Origin: Serripes groenlandicus
Lineage: Eukaryota; Mollusca; Bivalvia; Cardiida; Cardiidae
Length of the DNA stretch: 64,000 nucleotides
Assembly (NCBI GenBank): GCA_031761405.1
Contig: JASEVX010000012.1
Coordinates: 23,857,165-23,921,164, forward strand
Reading direction: 5' to 3'
Shown: piece after piece, positions 63,892 to 64,000 of the stretch
Layout: each line of letters opens with the position of its first letter
Position numbering within the stretch: the stretch's first letter is position 1
The notes under the pieces: model-generated
Database searches by the model: none
Told to the model about the DNA's origin: nothing
The model's input: only the letters and a program-made list of their open reading frames with translations
Program-made: the position numbers and the translations under genes

Positions 63892-64000
63892 TTAACCCTT
63901 TCCCTCATATAGACGCTTTCTGACGCCTCTGCAGCAGACGGCTTTTTGAAAACATAGTGACAAAAAAAGAAATTGCTCAAAACGAGCAATTTCTCCTTTT
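63892..64000. mobile_element. TTAA-type MITE, cut by the window end
   Basis: ttaaccctttccctcatata through the central hairpin (gaaattgctcaaaacgagca). An excellent match to the 7186 copy. Confidence 0.85.

Larger units (their letters stand above)
46047..64000 (+). other. AP3B1: AP-3 adaptor complex beta subunit gene, 5' part (nine exons)
   Basis: AP-3 is the heterotetrameric coat adaptor that sorts cargo from endosomes or the trans-Golgi to lysosomes and lysosome-related organelles; the beta subunit forms one half of its core and contributes to dileucine-signal binding. Nine exons with consensus splice sites and matching phases encode the first 310 or so residues of the N-terminal HEAT/armadillo trunk, reading almost continuously like animal AP3B1/AP3B2 (AP3B1 is used for a single invertebrate orthologue). 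The rest of the trunk, hinge and ear (about 800 residues) lie to the right. Introns run from 514 to 4689 bp and are loaded with one MITE family, 22 copies or fragments. No stops or frameshifts occur in the exons. Confidence 0.95.

Overview
The window is AT-rich, intron-rich animal DNA, crowded with short transposable elements. tRNA-derived SINEs ending in (AATC)n or (ATTC)n, hairpin-headed tandem repeats and many TTAA-flanked MITEs point to a mollusc, most likely a bivalve. That placement is an inference from repeat style and the proteins; no search was run. There are no operons, CRISPR arrays or bacterial genes.

Layout. 1-9.8 kb is repeat territory: MITEs, two SINEs with clean target-site duplications, a SINE nested in a MITE, and a 5'-truncated LINE inside a TTAA-flanked element. 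9.88-11.1 kb holds the main exon of a Golgi galactose 3-O-sulfotransferase-like gene. 12.8-22.6 kb fits a two-exon gene of unknown function (261 aa, Ser/Thr-rich tandem repeat plus coiled coil). 23.0-30.3 kb is a large Helitron-like (Helentron-type) element: a spliced 5' end, a ULP1-like cysteine protease domain, an array of 11 charged 23-residue repeats, a zinc-binding domain, the HUH/Y2 Rep, a PIF1 helicase and a C-terminal LINE-type endonuclease. Two one-base frameshifts break it. 30.4-46 kb has no convincing host gene; it holds a hAT transposase relic, several MITEs, a 5S-rRNA-like SINE fragment and a 1.9-kb foldback element. 46.05 kb to the right edge contains the first nine coding exons of the AP-3 adaptor beta subunit, transcribed rightward and continuing beyond the window.

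How it works together. The two recognised host genes both act in the endomembrane system (Golgi sulfation of glycans; AP-3 sorting to lysosome-related organelles), but nothing suggests co-regulation. The dominant theme is mobile DNA. About 31 copies or remnants of one palindromic TTAA MITE family are present, 22 of them in the AP-3 gene, some only 6-40 bp from splice sites. A second theme is a set of dispersed repeats that share their body sequence but carry different self-complementary hairpins at their heads.
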